Shown: one piece after another, positions 6,539 to 7,190 of the stretch
How the letters are laid out: every line of letters starts with the position of its first letter
Position numbering within the stretch: the stretch's first letter is position 1
Assembly (NCBI GenBank): GCA_947165615.1
Contig: CAMVBD010000064.1
Coordinates: 1 to 7,190, forward strand
Direction: 5' to 3'
Origin: an uncultured Clostridia bacterium
GTDB taxonomy: Bacteria > Bacillota > Clostridia > Oscillospirales > Acutalibacteraceae
Length of the DNA stretch: 7,190 nucleotides
Position numbers and translations under genes: made by a program
Notes under the pieces: generated by a model
Databases searched by the model: none
Told to the model about the DNA's origin: nothing
Seen by the model: the letters and a program-made list of their open reading frames with translations, nothing else

Positions 6539-7190
6539 CCGAAAAACATCTCTCCGATCTTTTGCCGCACGCGGCCGAGTTTTTTGGTATCCTGCCGAAA
6601 CAGCGCGTCCCTCTGCGCGCCTTTGACGAAGGGCGAAAACGGCGCCGAAAAAGGAATTCCGAACGGGGAGGCGCTGCATACGTCCGCCAGCAGCAGACCG
6701 AGGCCCAGAAATACGCCGAAGCTGCCTGCGACCCCGCCGATCACAATCAGAATAAAGCGGATCGGCGCTGTGCTTTCGTGCAGTTTGGCGATCACGGCGG
6801 AGGAGACGGCGGTAAACGCGACGATCAGAAGCATCGGCGCCGCGACAAGGCCCGCTTCCACGGCGGCGTTCCCGACCGCAAGCGCGCCTACGATGCTGAC
6901 GGCATGTCCGACGGCGCGGGGCATTCGCAGCCCGGCCTCCCGGACGATTTCGTAGACCAGATGGATCACAAGCGCCTCCGTCACCAAAGAAAACGGCGTC
7001 CGTGCTTCCGCCGCGGCAATATCCGCCATGATCCCGCGCGGCAGGACTTCCGGATGAAAATCACAGATGGCGACGAACAACCCGGGCAGCGCTGTGCTTA
7101 CAAAAAAGCAGATCAGTCGAAGCGCCCGGATAAAAAAGGAATAAAAAACGCCGGACGAATAGTCGTCCTCCGCCTGAAAATGGTCTGTCA
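6535..7190 (-). CDS. GerA-type spore germinant receptor subunit, C-terminal part
   Basis: This is the last 217 residues of a GerA-family protein (full proteins are usually about 450-550 residues). The 5' part lies beyond the right edge. The reading frame stays open to position 7190 and encodes D-D-Y-S-S-G-V-F-Y-S-F-F-I-R-A-L-R, matching the region just before the first membrane segment of this family. It continues through LFVAICDFHPEVLP, then the helical stretch REAGLRMPRAVGHAVSIVGA, then further membrane segments and a short basic cytoplasmic tail ending in MFFG. These are family hallmarks. A TTG at 7080-7078 could be mistaken for a start, but it lies inside a conserved segment and is not one. 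The gene leads the A-B-C order, and its last four bases overlap the next start. Its promoter, expected to be forespore-specific from known ger operons, is outside the window. Confidence 0.93.
   Translation of the reverse strand, partial: TDHFQAEDDYSSGVFYSFFIRALRLICFFVSTALPGLFVAICDFHPEVLPRGIMADIAAAEARTPFSLVTEALVIHLVYEIVREAGLRMPRAVGHAVSIVGALAVGNAAVEAGLVAAPMLLIVAFTAVSSAVIAKLHESTAPIRFILIVIGGVAGSFGVFLGLGLLLADVCSASPFGIPFSAPFSPFVKGAQRDALFRQDTKKLGRVRQKIGEMFFG

Overview
The window looks like chromosomal DNA of an endospore-forming, low-to-mid GC member of the Clostridia. The clues are a tyrosine T-box leader in front of tyrS, a tricistronic ger germinant-receptor operon, an LCP-family cell-envelope protein and purine-rich Shine-Dalgarno sites throughout. 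No rRNA, tRNA, CRISPR array, insertion sequence or phage gene is visible. The genus cannot be fixed from the sequence alone.

Layout. Positions 1-318 (minus) hold the N-terminal third or so of an LCP (LytR-CpsA-Psr) protein that runs off the left edge. A divergent, AT-rich intergenic region (319-492) carries a strong plus-strand promoter and a weaker candidate on the minus strand. A tightly packed plus-strand group follows: a two-domain protein with an inorganic-pyrophosphatase-like N-terminus and an Ap4A-hydrolase-type Nudix C-terminus (493-1257), a small multidrug export family membrane protein (1250-1843), and an unrecognised membrane protein with a long, very acidic soluble N-terminus (1854-2717). 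A new consensus promoter at 2729-2756 then drives a complete T-box riboswitch (specifier TAC, antiterminator and intrinsic terminator), followed by tyrS (3057-4274) and a strong terminator.

From the right, on the minus strand, comes a spore germinant receptor operon in the order A-B-C: the C-terminal part of a GerA subunit (6535-7190, cut by the window edge), a GerB permease (5459-6538) and a GerC lipoprotein (4329-5462). Consecutive genes overlap by four bases (ATGA). The operon converges tail-to-tail on tyrS, and its promoter lies outside the window.

How the genes work together. The three Ger proteins should form one germinant receptor in the inner spore membrane. The T-box makes tyrS expression respond to uncharged tRNA-Tyr. 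The Nudix, exporter and acidic membrane genes probably share one transcript, but no common pathway is evident. The window is mostly ordinary housekeeping and sporulation sequence. The points most worth a second look are the Nudix fusion with an apparently dead pyrophosphatase-like domain, the acidic membrane protein, and a Thr in place of the first His of the HIGH motif in TyrS.
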